DNA of 37,244 nt from Bacteroidales bacterium (GTDB lineage: Bacteria > Bacteroidota > Bacteroidia > Bacteroidales > Paludibacteraceae): NCBI GenBank assembly GCA_015654525.1, contig JAATGT010000311.1:1-37244 (forward strand). The letters are read 5' to 3'. This document shows, one piece after another, positions 25,004-32,276 of this stretch; within the stretch, counting starts at the first letter, position 1; every line of letters starts with the position of its first letter. Below the pieces are notes generated by a model. That model was given only the letters and a program-made list of their open reading frames with translations, made no database searches and was not told the DNA's origin. Made by a program: the position numbers and the translations under genes.

Positions 25004-25179
25004 TAGTTGACAAGTAGACAAGTTAACTTGTCTACTTCTAACCAGTTTATTCATTTACTCGTAATTTTATAAAAAACATATTCCGGTGCTCTGCACCTAT
25101 TGTTTGTCGGTGTTATTTGGCACCTACAAATATTTTGGTGCTCTGCACCATGCTGGTTTACTGGTCTACTTGTCAACTA
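25004..25179. repeat. 176-bp element with terminal inverted repeats and internal hairpins
   Basis: The ends are exact 15-bp inverted repeats (TAGTTGACAAGTAGA at 25004-25018, complement at 25165-25179). The left end overlaps a perfect 26-bp palindrome (25012-25037, centre GTTAAC). Inside are two identical hairpins GGTGCTCTGCACC at 25085-25097 and 25137-25149, 52 bases apart, and a third weaker GGTG/CACC hairpin at 25109-25124. It has no coding capacity and lies in the gap between the porin and imelysin genes. It looks like a non-autonomous palindromic element. Confidence 0.65.
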
Positions 25180-25188
25180 TTCTGAAAT

Positions 25189-26475
25189 TCATTTTGAAAA
25201 GAACCATCCGGTATAAGCCAAAGCTAATCCAAAGGTATTTTCTCTGTTATAATTGTCATGATCAAGATGACGGATTGAATAGTCGGCCTTGAGCACGAGA
25301 CTTGGAAGCAGGTAATAGTTCATGCCTACAGTTAGTATATTACGTTTGTTTATAGGCATTTCGGACATACCCGTTTCCATGCTTTGAGCACTATTGTAAT
25401 ATTCATAGCGGGCAAAAGGCATCAATCGTTCTTTAGTTTTGAAAAATGACAGTACATTGTATCCAGCTTCGACTGAATAGGCCAACGCATTTTTTGCCAC
25501 GGGAGTGCGTATAAAGCCGGTAGCGCTGGATATATTTTTATTTATTTGCGACAGACGTTTTGAGTCGCTCAAATTTCCCCACAGGTAGTTGGCGCGTATA
25601 GTCAGATTTTTTGTCAGATACTGTGCATCGCCCGACAGGATGGTGACCGCGGCGTCGATGTCGGCTGTTTTTTCGGGTTTACTGGCATTCTTTGCTGTTT
25701 TATTATAATATCCCGATGCACCAAGCCGCAGACCATTTACTCCGCTCCATTCTACACGTCCCGCCACAGCAGGCGAAGTCATTACGGCGGTTTCGAACAT
25801 CCCCTGTTTGCCGCCTTTTATCCAGATTGCCGATGTAAAACCATTTGGATCTAGTCCATTAACCAGCATTACTTCATATTTAAAGTGTGAGAAATACCCC
25901 AGTACTGATATACCTGTTTCATGCCATGTACAGGGTAGGAGAGTCATTTCACCTTCGGGTCGGCTCGTGGTGAAAAACAAGGTTGGCTCGTGGTGTGCGT
26001 TGGTTATTCCTACCGGAACTATCAGATGTCCTGCACGGATATTAAACCACTTGCTGAAGCGTTTGGTAAGGTGGAGTTGTTCCAACTCTATTTCGCCGCC
26101 TTTTTCTATTTCGGTTTCATATTCACCGGCTTCTTCGTATTCCAATTCCATGGCCGATCCGGTTCCACCATATTCAATTTCCACCTCAGAACTTAATACC
26201 AGATCATCGCGCAGTTTATAGTCGAAAGCAAATACTGCGCGCGGTACCGAGATGTATGCTCGGTTTTCCGACTGCGCTCCGGTAGCATACTTGTACCTGT
26301 CGGCTCCGTAATCCATATGCTGATAGAGAATTTCTCCATACCCGCCAAAGCGAAATTTAGAAAAATTCCATTCGTAAGGAGTTTTTTTACTGATGCTGTC
26401 TTGTTTTATTTGTTGCGAAAAGGTAGTACACAAAGTAGCTGCCAAAAAGAGAAAAAGAAATAATACTCGTCTCAT
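25189..26475 (-). CDS. Outer membrane porin-like beta-barrel protein
   Basis: From the ATG at 26475 the product has 428 aa; an upstream in-frame ATG at 26529 lies within the promoter and is rejected. The start MRRVLFLFLFLAATLCTTFSQ is a signal peptide. The rest is beta-barrel-like: EWNFSKFRFGGYGEILYQHMD, a strongly acidic loop (YEEAGEYETEIEKGGEIELEQL, about residues 110-131), WFNIRAGHLIVPVGITNAHHEP, and a final strand ending WFFSK. It belongs to the broad porin/OprO-like barrel group but differs from the second porin of the cluster. The acidic loop could attract cations. It is the first gene of the - strand train and has a clear promoter. Confidence 0.75.
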   Translation of the reverse strand: MRRVLFLFLFLAATLCTTFSQQIKQDSISKKTPYEWNFSKFRFGGYGEILYQHMDYGADRYKYATGAQSENRAYISVPRAVFAFDYKLRDDLVLSSEVEIEYGGTGSAMELEYEEAGEYETEIEKGGEIELEQLHLTKRFSKWFNIRAGHLIVPVGITNAHHEPTLFFTTSRPEGEMTLLPCTWHETGISVLGYFSHFKYEVMLVNGLDPNGFTSAIWIKGGKQGMFETAVMTSPAVAGRVEWSGVNGLRLGASGYYNKTAKNASKPEKTADIDAAVTILSGDAQYLTKNLTIRANYLWGNLSDSKRLSQINKNISSATGFIRTPVAKNALAYSVEAGYNVLSFFKTKERLMPFARYEYYNSAQSMETGMSEMPINKRNILTVGMNYYLLPSLVLKADYSIRHLDHDNYNRENTFGLALAYTGWFFSK

Positions 26476-26499
26476 GATGTATAAATTGTTTAACCGATG

Positions 26500-26530
26500 C
26501 AAAGGTACTATTGGCTTTTTTTTGCACAAA
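26500..26530 (-). promoter_or_regulatory. Promoter of the porin-imelysin-cytochrome gene train
   Basis: On the - strand TTTG (26530-26527), a spacer of exactly 19 bases and TACCTTTG (26507-26500) form a full match to the Bacteroidota consensus, 24 bases before the porin ATG. Confidence 0.75.
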
Positions 26531-26537
26531 TCCCTAT

Positions 26538-26654
26538 TTATAATGGTTTTTTAAGCTCTTTGACCCCAACAATGCGGTAGTTAGAACTTCCATTAAATAC
26601 AAAACTCTCGTAATAATTGCCGTTAAGTTCTTCTAGATTTACTTTGATTCTCAA
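26538..26654 (-). pseudogene. Possible gene remnant of 38 codons
   Basis: Reading the - strand from a TTG at 26654 gives a protein-like stretch, KVNLEELNGNYYESFVF followed by NGSSNYRIVGVKELKKPL and TAA at 26538. In the same frame, just before a TAA, lies another plausible segment ending RPDHDNRNDTILSIDF. The composition looks like the eroded 3' end of a real gene, but no family was recognised and the claim is weak. Confidence 0.2.
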
Positions 26655-26793
26655 TTAAAAATCAATAGATAAGATAGTATCATTTCTATTGTCATGATCT
26701 GGTCTGAATATTCTATTTTTAGTTTTTTGCCGTAATTGTTGGCTTAAAATGTGGTTTGTAATAAAAAAAGCTCATTTTATTTAAATAAAAGCA

Positions 26794-26824
26794 TTCGTTT
26801 GTTTAAAATAATGTTTTATATTTG
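26794..26824 (+). promoter_or_regulatory. Promoter before the PorT-like gene
   Basis: TATATTTG at 26817-26824 with TTCG at 26794-26797, 19 bases upstream. The leader to the ATG at 26965 is about 140 bases and holds a short AGAGTT/AACTCT hairpin. The remaining part of the gap 26655-26793 is AT-rich and shows nothing else. Confidence 0.5.
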
Positions 26825-26964
26825 CCGAGTAATACATCACTACATGTTTTGTAACCCTCAGAGTTTAGAACTCTAGAAAAGTCTAATTTTTTATTTCATA
26901 CCTGCTGCATAGCGGGAAGCGGAAGCCGAAAAGCTTATGAGTAGGCAAAAACAATAAAATGATT

Positions 26965-27549
26965 ATGTAAAAAACAATTTTAATGGTTCTGGTTGCTATG
27001 GCAACCGTGTCGGTATCGGCACAGTGATTTGGTGTAAAAGCCGGTTTGAATTTCTCAAATTTCTATGGAAATGATGCTGATGGTACAAAAACACTTATCG
27101 GTTTCCAATTTGGGGGGCTGTATGAGTTGCCTCTTTCGGGCGACTTTTATCTGCAACCCGAAGCATTGCTTACACTTAAAGGTGCTAAATCAGATGGCAC
27201 TGATCAAAAAATCAAACCATTTTATCTTGAAATTCCGGTAAGGTTTATGTATAAATTGCCAGCTGGGCCAGGCAAATTGACTTTGGCTACTGGTCCTTAT
27301 CTGGGTTTCGGAGTTTTCGGAGAATATACTCAATCCGGAGTGGGATATAATCTATTTACAAAAGTACTTGATGCAGATGAAGCTCTTATGAAACGCTTCG
27401 ATTTAGGTCTTTCTTCAGCTCTAGGTTATGAACTACAGAGCGGACTCTTTTTTAATCTGGAATCGTCTTTGGGCTTTTTGAAGGTTATTAATGGTGGTGG
27501 TGATGTGAAGAATACCACTGTTGCTTTAGTAGCAGGATATAAGTTCTGA
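26965..27549 (+). pseudogene. PorT-family outer membrane beta-barrel protein with two stop codons in the signal peptide
   Basis: In one unbroken register from ATG 26965 the codons read M-stop-K-T-I-L-M-V-L-V-A-M-A-T-V-S-V-S-A-Q-stop-F-G-V-K-A-G-L-N-F. The stops are TAA at 26968 (codon 2, where AAA for Lys is usual) and TGA at 27025 (codon 21, right after the SAQ cleavage site, where TGG is common). From 27028 on, the barrel is intact: FGVKAGLNFSNF, ALLTLKGAKSDG, and the ends FDLGLSSALGYEL and VALVAGYKF are typical of this small OMP family. A start at ATG 26983 avoids the first stop but not the second. Promoter and terminator are preserved, so the lesion is recent or a sequence error. Confidence 0.75.
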
Positions 27550-27569
27550 TTAATTTGTTCAAAAACATA

Positions 27570-27611
27570 AAATGCCCGTTGACTTATTAAGGTCAGCGGG
27601 CATTTATTTTT
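27570..27611 (+). terminator. Rho-independent terminator, possibly bidirectional
   Basis: A 14-bp stem (27570-27583 with 27592-27605, one G-U pair) with an 8-nt loop, followed by ATTTTT. It lies between the convergent PorT-like and esterase genes and has A residues on its 5' side, so it could serve both. Confidence 0.85.
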
Positions 27612-27628
27612 AGAATTTTATAAAGCAA

Positions 27629-28708
27629 TTACCATTTGATATTTTTATCAATGAATTCAGTCAACGTATCAGCCATTATCTTTTGTTCAGCCACATTGGG
27701 GTGGCCATTTGCATTTTTAAACTTGAAAAAGCAAGTATAAATCTTCGGGTCGTTCAGCAGTGTTGCGGCTTTTTGCACATATCCCGGCCAGGGAGAGCCT
27801 TTGCGGGTGGCATCCATGCTACCCAGTGCACAAATGATGGACGCTTTGGGGTACTTGCTGCGGATGGTAGTTACAAAATCTTTATAGGCGGTAATGATGG
27901 TTGCCTCGTCGGGCTCGGTAGTTCCAAACCTTCTTTTGAACTCCGGATTATCGTGGAGCTTTACAATCCATGAGTCGTTCTGGAACAGATTAATCACCAC
28001 CAGATCCGGTGTGTACATAGAAAAATTCCAGGTCGACGTAGAATCGGTAGCATCCGTCCGGTTATACATTTCGGGCATGATAAGCGGAAACCAACTGACC
28101 ATAATACCAATGCCACTTTTGGCGATGCATTGGTACTGTGCATCGTAGTGACGGGCAGTAAGTGCCGCATAAGTCAGATAATTATTTTGAAAATAACCAA
28201 ACCACCGGTCTTTTCCACTTGCATCCTCAATGGCATAACCACAGGTGATGGAGTTGCCATAAAATTCTATTTTCCGTTTTTTAGGAGCCGATGGAGGCAA
28301 TAGCTTAGCATTGTCGGAGGTCTCGAAACCAAAGAACAGGGTTTTACCCTTGTCCCATTCAGTGCGTTTGAATAGCTGCACGGTATGTTTACCTTCGCTG
28401 AGCCCCGAGGCTAGTAGGTAGCTGCGTTTTGTCGTTTCGGTATGGAGCTTGAAGCTGACTTTATTATCCACAATGACGTTGTAGTAATTGGCCGAATCCA
28501 GGTCCTGTAGAATGGCCGACAGCTCTTTGCCCTGAAAGTTGAGCGTGACTGATGTTCCCGGCCACGAAAGTATGGCTGCATCAGGTTTATATACAACTCT
28601 GCCTTCATAACTGATGTTCGGGCTGTTGAATTTGACAGTTTTTGCCTCCAGATTATTTAGAACAACGAACAGAAGCAAAAGGAGTGAACAGGTGATTTTT
28701 TTAGACAT
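27629..28708 (-). CDS. SGNH/GDSL esterase, carbohydrate esterase family 2-like
   Basis: A 359-aa secreted protein (signal to about residue 22). Residues 30-135 form a beta-sandwich as in CE2 enzymes; the SGNH hydrolase domain follows with the nucleophile S153 in FYGNSITCGY, N244 in LFQND and the catalytic His336 in NGHPNVAEQ. CE2 enzymes remove acetyl groups from plant polysaccharides such as xylan or glucomannan. The gene is not beside other carbohydrate genes. It shares its strand and orientation with the cysteine hydrolase gene upstream, 30 bases away, although their roles seem unrelated. Assignment to CE2 rather than another two-domain SGNH group is probable but not proven. Confidence 0.85.
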   Translation of the reverse strand: MSKKITCSLLLLLFVVLNNLEAKTVKFNSPNISYEGRVVYKPDAAILSWPGTSVTLNFQGKELSAILQDLDSANYYNVIVDNKVSFKLHTETTKRSYLLASGLSEGKHTVQLFKRTEWDKGKTLFFGFETSDNAKLLPPSAPKKRKIEFYGNSITCGYAIEDASGKDRWFGYFQNNYLTYAALTARHYDAQYQCIAKSGIGIMVSWFPLIMPEMYNRTDATDSTSTWNFSMYTPDLVVINLFQNDSWIVKLHDNPEFKRRFGTTEPDEATIITAYKDFVTTIRSKYPKASIICALGSMDATRKGSPWPGYVQKAATLLNDPKIYTCFFKFKNANGHPNVAEQKIMADTLTEFIDKNIKW

Positions 28709-28738
28709 ATGGATGACGTTTTAAAATTATTTTGATGA

Positions 28739-29278
28739 TCAGATAAAGTCTTCGACGGTAGTTACGGTAGCGTAGGTAACATTCAGTGCAGCTAAAAAAG
28801 CATTGTGCACATCGATAGCTTTCACTTTTTCTCCGTTTATTTCCAGATCACGACTAGCGCACGCATTGCCAATCAGCGTACAGTTGTATCCCAGGTCTTT
28901 AGCCGCACGGGTGGTGGCATCTATGCACATATGTGTCATCATGCCGGCAATTACCAGATCGGTGATTCCTTCTTTTCTCAGAACGTCCAGCAATTCAGTT
29001 TCTCTGAAGCTATTGGGAAAATGTTTGATGATCACTTTTTCGCCGGTAAGCGGTTGCACGTTTTTGTGTATCTCCACTCCGAAAGTATCGGGCAAAAAGA
29101 AAGTAGCATCCGCTTTGGTGGCGATATGTTGAATGTGAATAACGGGTAAGCGTTTGCTTCTGAATGTTTCCAGTAGCAGTTTAGCGTTTTGGCTTGCTTG
29201 TTCTGCATTTACCAGCGTCATGGTTCCACCTTCAAAGTAATCGTTCTGAATATCGATAATCAGGAGGGCTTGTTTCAT
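28739..29278 (-). CDS. Isochorismatase-like cysteine hydrolase
   Basis: A 179-aa cytoplasmic protein with the catalytic triad of the family: D9 in LLIIDIQNDYF, K85 in IIKHFPNSF and C118 in MMTHMCIDATTRAAKDLGY. The cis-peptide region before the Cys (GMMTHMC) is standard. Members hydrolyse amides such as nicotinamide or N-carbamoylsarcosine, or isochorismate; the nicotinamidase metal-site residues are not evident, so the substrate is open. A -7-like element TATATTTG lies on its strand at 29325-29318, 40 bases before the ATG. The repeat at 29367-29442 is just upstream. Confidence 0.88.
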   Translation of the reverse strand: MKQALLIIDIQNDYFEGGTMTLVNAEQASQNAKLLLETFRSKRLPVIHIQHIATKADATFFLPDTFGVEIHKNVQPLTGEKVIIKHFPNSFRETELLDVLRKEGITDLVIAGMMTHMCIDATTRAAKDLGYNCTLIGNACASRDLEINGEKVKAIDVHNAFLAALNVTYATVTTVEDFI

Positions 29279-29366
29279 CGTTTTTAGTCAGATTTTGATG
29301 TTATGATTTAATGACTGCAAATATAAAATTAAAAAAGCGGAATGCGACTGGTTGGAGGAAAGAATG

Positions 29367-29442
29367 TTATTACTAATGGTTAATGGTGAATTATAAATAA
29401 TAAATCATGAATTACTCATCATTGACCATTAACCAGTAATAA
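29367..29442. repeat. Imperfect inverted repeat between two - strand genes
   Basis: TTATTACT followed by AATGGTTAATGG (29367 onward) is mirrored by ATTGACCATTAACCAGTAATAA at its far end (to 29442), with an AT-rich centre. Such ATGGTTAATGG/CCATTAACC repeats are frequent between genes in Bacteroidota. It may be a dispersed palindromic element or act as an mRNA stem-loop. Confidence 0.5.
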
Positions 29443-29456
29443 TTAAGCATTTATTA

Positions 29457-30227
29457 TTATTTTGTTGTGAGTAGTTCAGTGGCTTTTAGCGGTTCGTCGG
29501 TAGTGATAAAGTCAACGTTCAGATCAATTAATTTTTGAATGCTGTCCGGATCGTTTACTGTCCAGGCATTGGTTGTTAGTCCCAATGCTTTGGCTTCAGC
29601 TATCCATTCGGGTTTTTGGAGCAAGAGGGCATAGTGGTAGTCCAGTCCGGAAACACCGATTTCTTTCAGCTCTTCAGGTGTAAAAAGAAAATCTTTGTAG
29701 GCCAGGTAAGCAATGGGGATGTTGTGTGTTAGTTTTACCAGTTCTTTGCATACATTCATGCTGAACGAAATATATTCGATATGCTGTTCCATCTTATACT
29801 TTTGCACCAAATCAATCACTGTACGAACGGTCTTTTTTTCCAGCTCTGCATCTTTTTTATACTTAATCTCAATAATGAGTTTGGTCTTTGTGTTTTTCTG
29901 AGCCTGTTCCAGATAAGCATCCAGCGTGGGCACCACTTCTCCGTTTTCGAGTCTCAGATCTTTCAGTTCGGCGTATGTAGAACTGTTGATATCGTGATGT
30001 TGAATGGAATCGTCGTGACAAACAATGACCTGGTTGTCGGCTGTGATGTGTACATCCAGTTCTGAACCGTATACACCAAGTGTTTGTGCGTTTTTTAGCG
30101 ACGAGATGGTGTTTCGCGCCGACCCGGGTTGGTTCCAGTAACCCCGGTGTGCAATAATCTGTGTTTTAGCAAAAAGCGAAACGGATAAAATCGTCAAAGC
30201 TGCTGCAATAAAAATGGTCTTTTTCAT
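29457..30227 (-). CDS. glpQ: Secreted glycerophosphodiester phosphodiesterase
   Basis: From the ATG at 30227 the product has 256 aa; the longer frame to 30425 adds 66 residues without a signal-like start and is rejected, because MKKTIFIAAALTILSVSLFA is a clear signal peptide. The GDPD fold is visible: H27-R28-G in IIAHRGY, E56 and D58 in GSELDVH, H71 in VIVCHDDS, then LIIEIKYK and a C-terminal NAWTVNDPDSIQKLIDLNVDFITTDEP. These enzymes split glycerophosphodiesters into glycerol 3-phosphate and alcohol, in the periplasm here. The catalytic pair His27/His71 and the metal-binding acids are present. The length is near the small bacterial norm. Confidence 0.9.
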   Translation of the reverse strand: MKKTIFIAAALTILSVSLFAKTQIIAHRGYWNQPGSARNTISSLKNAQTLGVYGSELDVHITADNQVIVCHDDSIQHHDINSSTYAELKDLRLENGEVVPTLDAYLEQAQKNTKTKLIIEIKYKKDAELEKKTVRTVIDLVQKYKMEQHIEYISFSMNVCKELVKLTHNIPIAYLAYKDFLFTPEELKEIGVSGLDYHYALLLQKPEWIAEAKALGLTTNAWTVNDPDSIQKLIDLNVDFITTDEPLKATELLTTK

Positions 30228-30802
30228 ATTGTACTGTTTATTTGATAAGTATTTAGACAGAGACCTGTATTCAACAGTATTCTGCCTGATAAAAAGGGAT
30301 ATACATCGGAATACATAATGCAATCCTATTTGTATTTGATAAGGATTGCTGCTAAGGATAATAGCTCTCGTATTCGGATTTAGCACATAAATAAATTCGT
30401 TTATGATAACATCGAAACTTTTCACTACATAAATAGCCTGTGTGTCTAAAGCATGACTTGCGCCCTGGTCCTAGTTCAATAAGTTAGCAAAGTTAAATAT
30501 ATTAGTTTAAATTTGAGTGCTTTATCATTGAATAATACAAATTGTCCAGACAAGAAATGTTTTCAGAAGGTGCATATTTGAATGGTGAGTATGTTTGTTG
30601 TAAAACTGTTATTCGTTCTAAATGTACAAAAGTAAATGTGCTCTGTTTCAAATTTGCGACAACCCGATGACAGTAATGTTTAGTTTAGATATTGTAATTA
30701 GGAGCATCATTCTTTGACATTAATTACTTTTTTAGATGGTAAATAAATGACAAACTTGTATATTTGTAACGTATATAAATCATTCTCTCCTTAAATTAAA
30801 TA
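30228..30802. other. Divergent intergenic region
   Basis: This region between divergent genes is AT-rich and non-coding. -7-like elements occur on both strands: TAACTTTG reading leftward (30495-30488) and TAAATTTG (30508-30515) and TATATTTG (30759-30766) reading rightward. No repeats or RNA genes were recognised. Confidence 0.35.
30759..30766 (+). promoter_or_regulatory. -7 element before the 142-aa hypothetical gene
   Basis: TATATTTG fits TAnnTTTG and lies 36 bases before the ATG; no clear -33 box. Confidence 0.45.
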
Positions 30803-31231
30803 ATGAAAATCGAGTCATATCTTACAACAGACAGTGGTCAAAATGTTTCGGCAGCTATGCAGTGTGTCACGATTAACTTGCTAAAGGATGTGCTGGTCCA
30901 TCCCGGGAACTTAGAGAGTGGCAAGAAACATCTGAAAGCATATTGTGATAACGAACAGCTGGAATACAATGCTGTGGAGCATAACCTGAATTTGTTTTTA
31001 GGTTTGTTTAATGACTATCAGAAAACTAAAAGTCCGGTCTTGTACCGGTTTTTGAAATTACAGGCCCGGCTTTGCTTTGTCGACGAGCAGCTGTTTGGTT
31101 TACTAGCTATTGTCCCACCTGACGAGGATTATCCCGATGGTATAGAAAACTTAAACACCTATTGTAAAACTACGGACTCAGGATCTGCTTATCATGGTGG
31201 TATGGTGGGCGGTCATTTAATCGGTTTGTAG
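30803..31231 (+). CDS. Hypothetical 142-aa protein with a Gly-rich C-terminal tail
   Basis: I do not recognise this protein. It is soluble, without signal or membrane helices, has four Cys (MQC, AYC, RLC, TYC) and a mostly helical first hundred residues with regular polar/hydrophobic alternation. The last twenty residues are quite different: a Thr/Ser stretch then YHGGMVGGHLIGL with two GG pairs. It has its own promoter, and the gene for a glycosyltransferase-like protein starts 10 bases after its stop, so the two are co-transcribed. It could be a substrate or cofactor protein of that enzyme, for example a large precursor with a short modified tail, but nothing in the sequence proves this. 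Confidence 0.6.
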   Translation: MKIESYLTTDSGQNVSAAMQCVTINLLKDVLVHPGNLESGKKHLKAYCDNEQLEYNAVEHNLNLFLGLFNDYQKTKSPVLYRFLKLQARLCFVDEQLFGLLAIVPPDEDYPDGIENLNTYCKTTDSGSAYHGGMVGGHLIGL

Positions 31232-31241
31232 GGAAAAAAGC

Positions 31242-32114
31242 ATGACACATCCTTTCTACACGGCTTTTCATGTTTTATGGACAAAACCTTCCACCACTGG
31301 TGGTCAGCTTTTCAGCATGAATAATGCCGAAATAATGACCATGATTATTTCTGCTTTGATGTGGCAAAAGTATAACGGAACAATAAAACTTTATACCGAT
31401 AAAGCGGGATATGAGTTTATCAGAGAATATGATCTGCTCTGGTTGTGGAATGGTGGAATAGATACAGATCTCTTTGAAAACAATAATTATCCGATTGATC
31501 CTGAAATATTTTGGGCGGCAGGAAAATTAATGGCACTGGAAGCGCAGGAGACTCCCTGCGTGATGCTTGATACCGATCTTATCGTTGTTCGTCCCATACA
31601 TGAACTATTAATGAAAACGGATATAATGGCCTTACATACCGAGCTGTTGGATCCGAATGTTTACCTGAGTCCGGTTTTATTAAAGCAAGCTAATGGCTTC
31701 AATTTTCCGGCATATTATGACTGGGAAGTCTTACCGTCGAATACTGCTTTCTTGTACGTCCGCGATAAAGCATTTAAAAACTTTTATCTTAGCGAATCCA
31801 AACGATTTATGTTTCAGAATACAGAGAAACCTGCTGAACTTGTTTCGCAAATGGTTTTTGCCGAACAACGGTTACTCTCTATATGTGCCGCTTATTGGGG
31901 GATGCCGGTGAACCATTTGTTGGCTGATCCGTTTTCTCAGTCAAATGAAACGGTTATTCACCTATGGGGGTTTAAAAACCTGTTACGTCAAAACGAAAAT
32001 CTGCAAGCCGTTTACTGCAACCAATTAATTAAAACGATAGGAAAAAAGTTTATTACGAATCGTTTCTTTCAGGAGTATGTACAACGTATTTCGGTATGGA
32101 GTAAAAAGGAATAG
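31242..32114 (+). CDS. Glycosyltransferase-like protein (GT-A DxD motif, DUF6734-like)
   Basis: A 290-aa cytoplasmic protein. PFYTAFHVLWTKP at the start, a nucleotide-sugar-type half with TIKLYTDKAGYEFI and IFWAAGKLMALEAQETPCVMLD, and the metal-binding D110-T-D112 in MLDTDLIVVRP are typical of GT-A glycosyltransferases; the overall pattern fits a Bacteroidota family I recall as DUF6734. A late HLWGFKNLLRQN resembles the HxxG/H acceptor-side motif. It is in one unit with the 142-aa protein. No polysaccharide or O-antigen genes are adjacent, which suggests an unusual acceptor. The substrate is unknown. Confidence 0.65.
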   Translation: MTHPFYTAFHVLWTKPSTTGGQLFSMNNAEIMTMIISALMWQKYNGTIKLYTDKAGYEFIREYDLLWLWNGGIDTDLFENNNYPIDPEIFWAAGKLMALEAQETPCVMLDTDLIVVRPIHELLMKTDIMALHTELLDPNVYLSPVLLKQANGFNFPAYYDWEVLPSNTAFLYVRDKAFKNFYLSESKRFMFQNTEKPAELVSQMVFAEQRLLSICAAYWGMPVNHLLADPFSQSNETVIHLWGFKNLLRQNENLQAVYCNQLIKTIGKKFITNRFFQEYVQRISVWSKKE

Positions 32115-32179
32115 CACTAAGCTTAGGGCTGGATGTCTGTTTTTTTGTGGTTGATAAATAACAAATCAATTAAAATAGC

Positions 32180-32187
32180 TAACTTTG
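32180..32187 (+). promoter_or_regulatory. -7 element before the MscS gene
   Basis: TAACTTTG matches TAnnTTTG. It lies inside the longer open frame that begins at 32133, which supports the later start codon at 32277. Confidence 0.45.
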
Positions 32188-32276
32188 AGCCGTCTAAGCT
32201 TGTGCCAATCTCTAATAATTTATTGTTACAGGTTTATTGTTTAGTCTCCTATGTTTTATTCAAAAATGTGGTTTTA

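Noticed and set aside
32133-32276. Extended N-terminus of the MscS protein
   Set aside because: The following ATG starts a signal peptide, and a promoter-like element lies within the extension.
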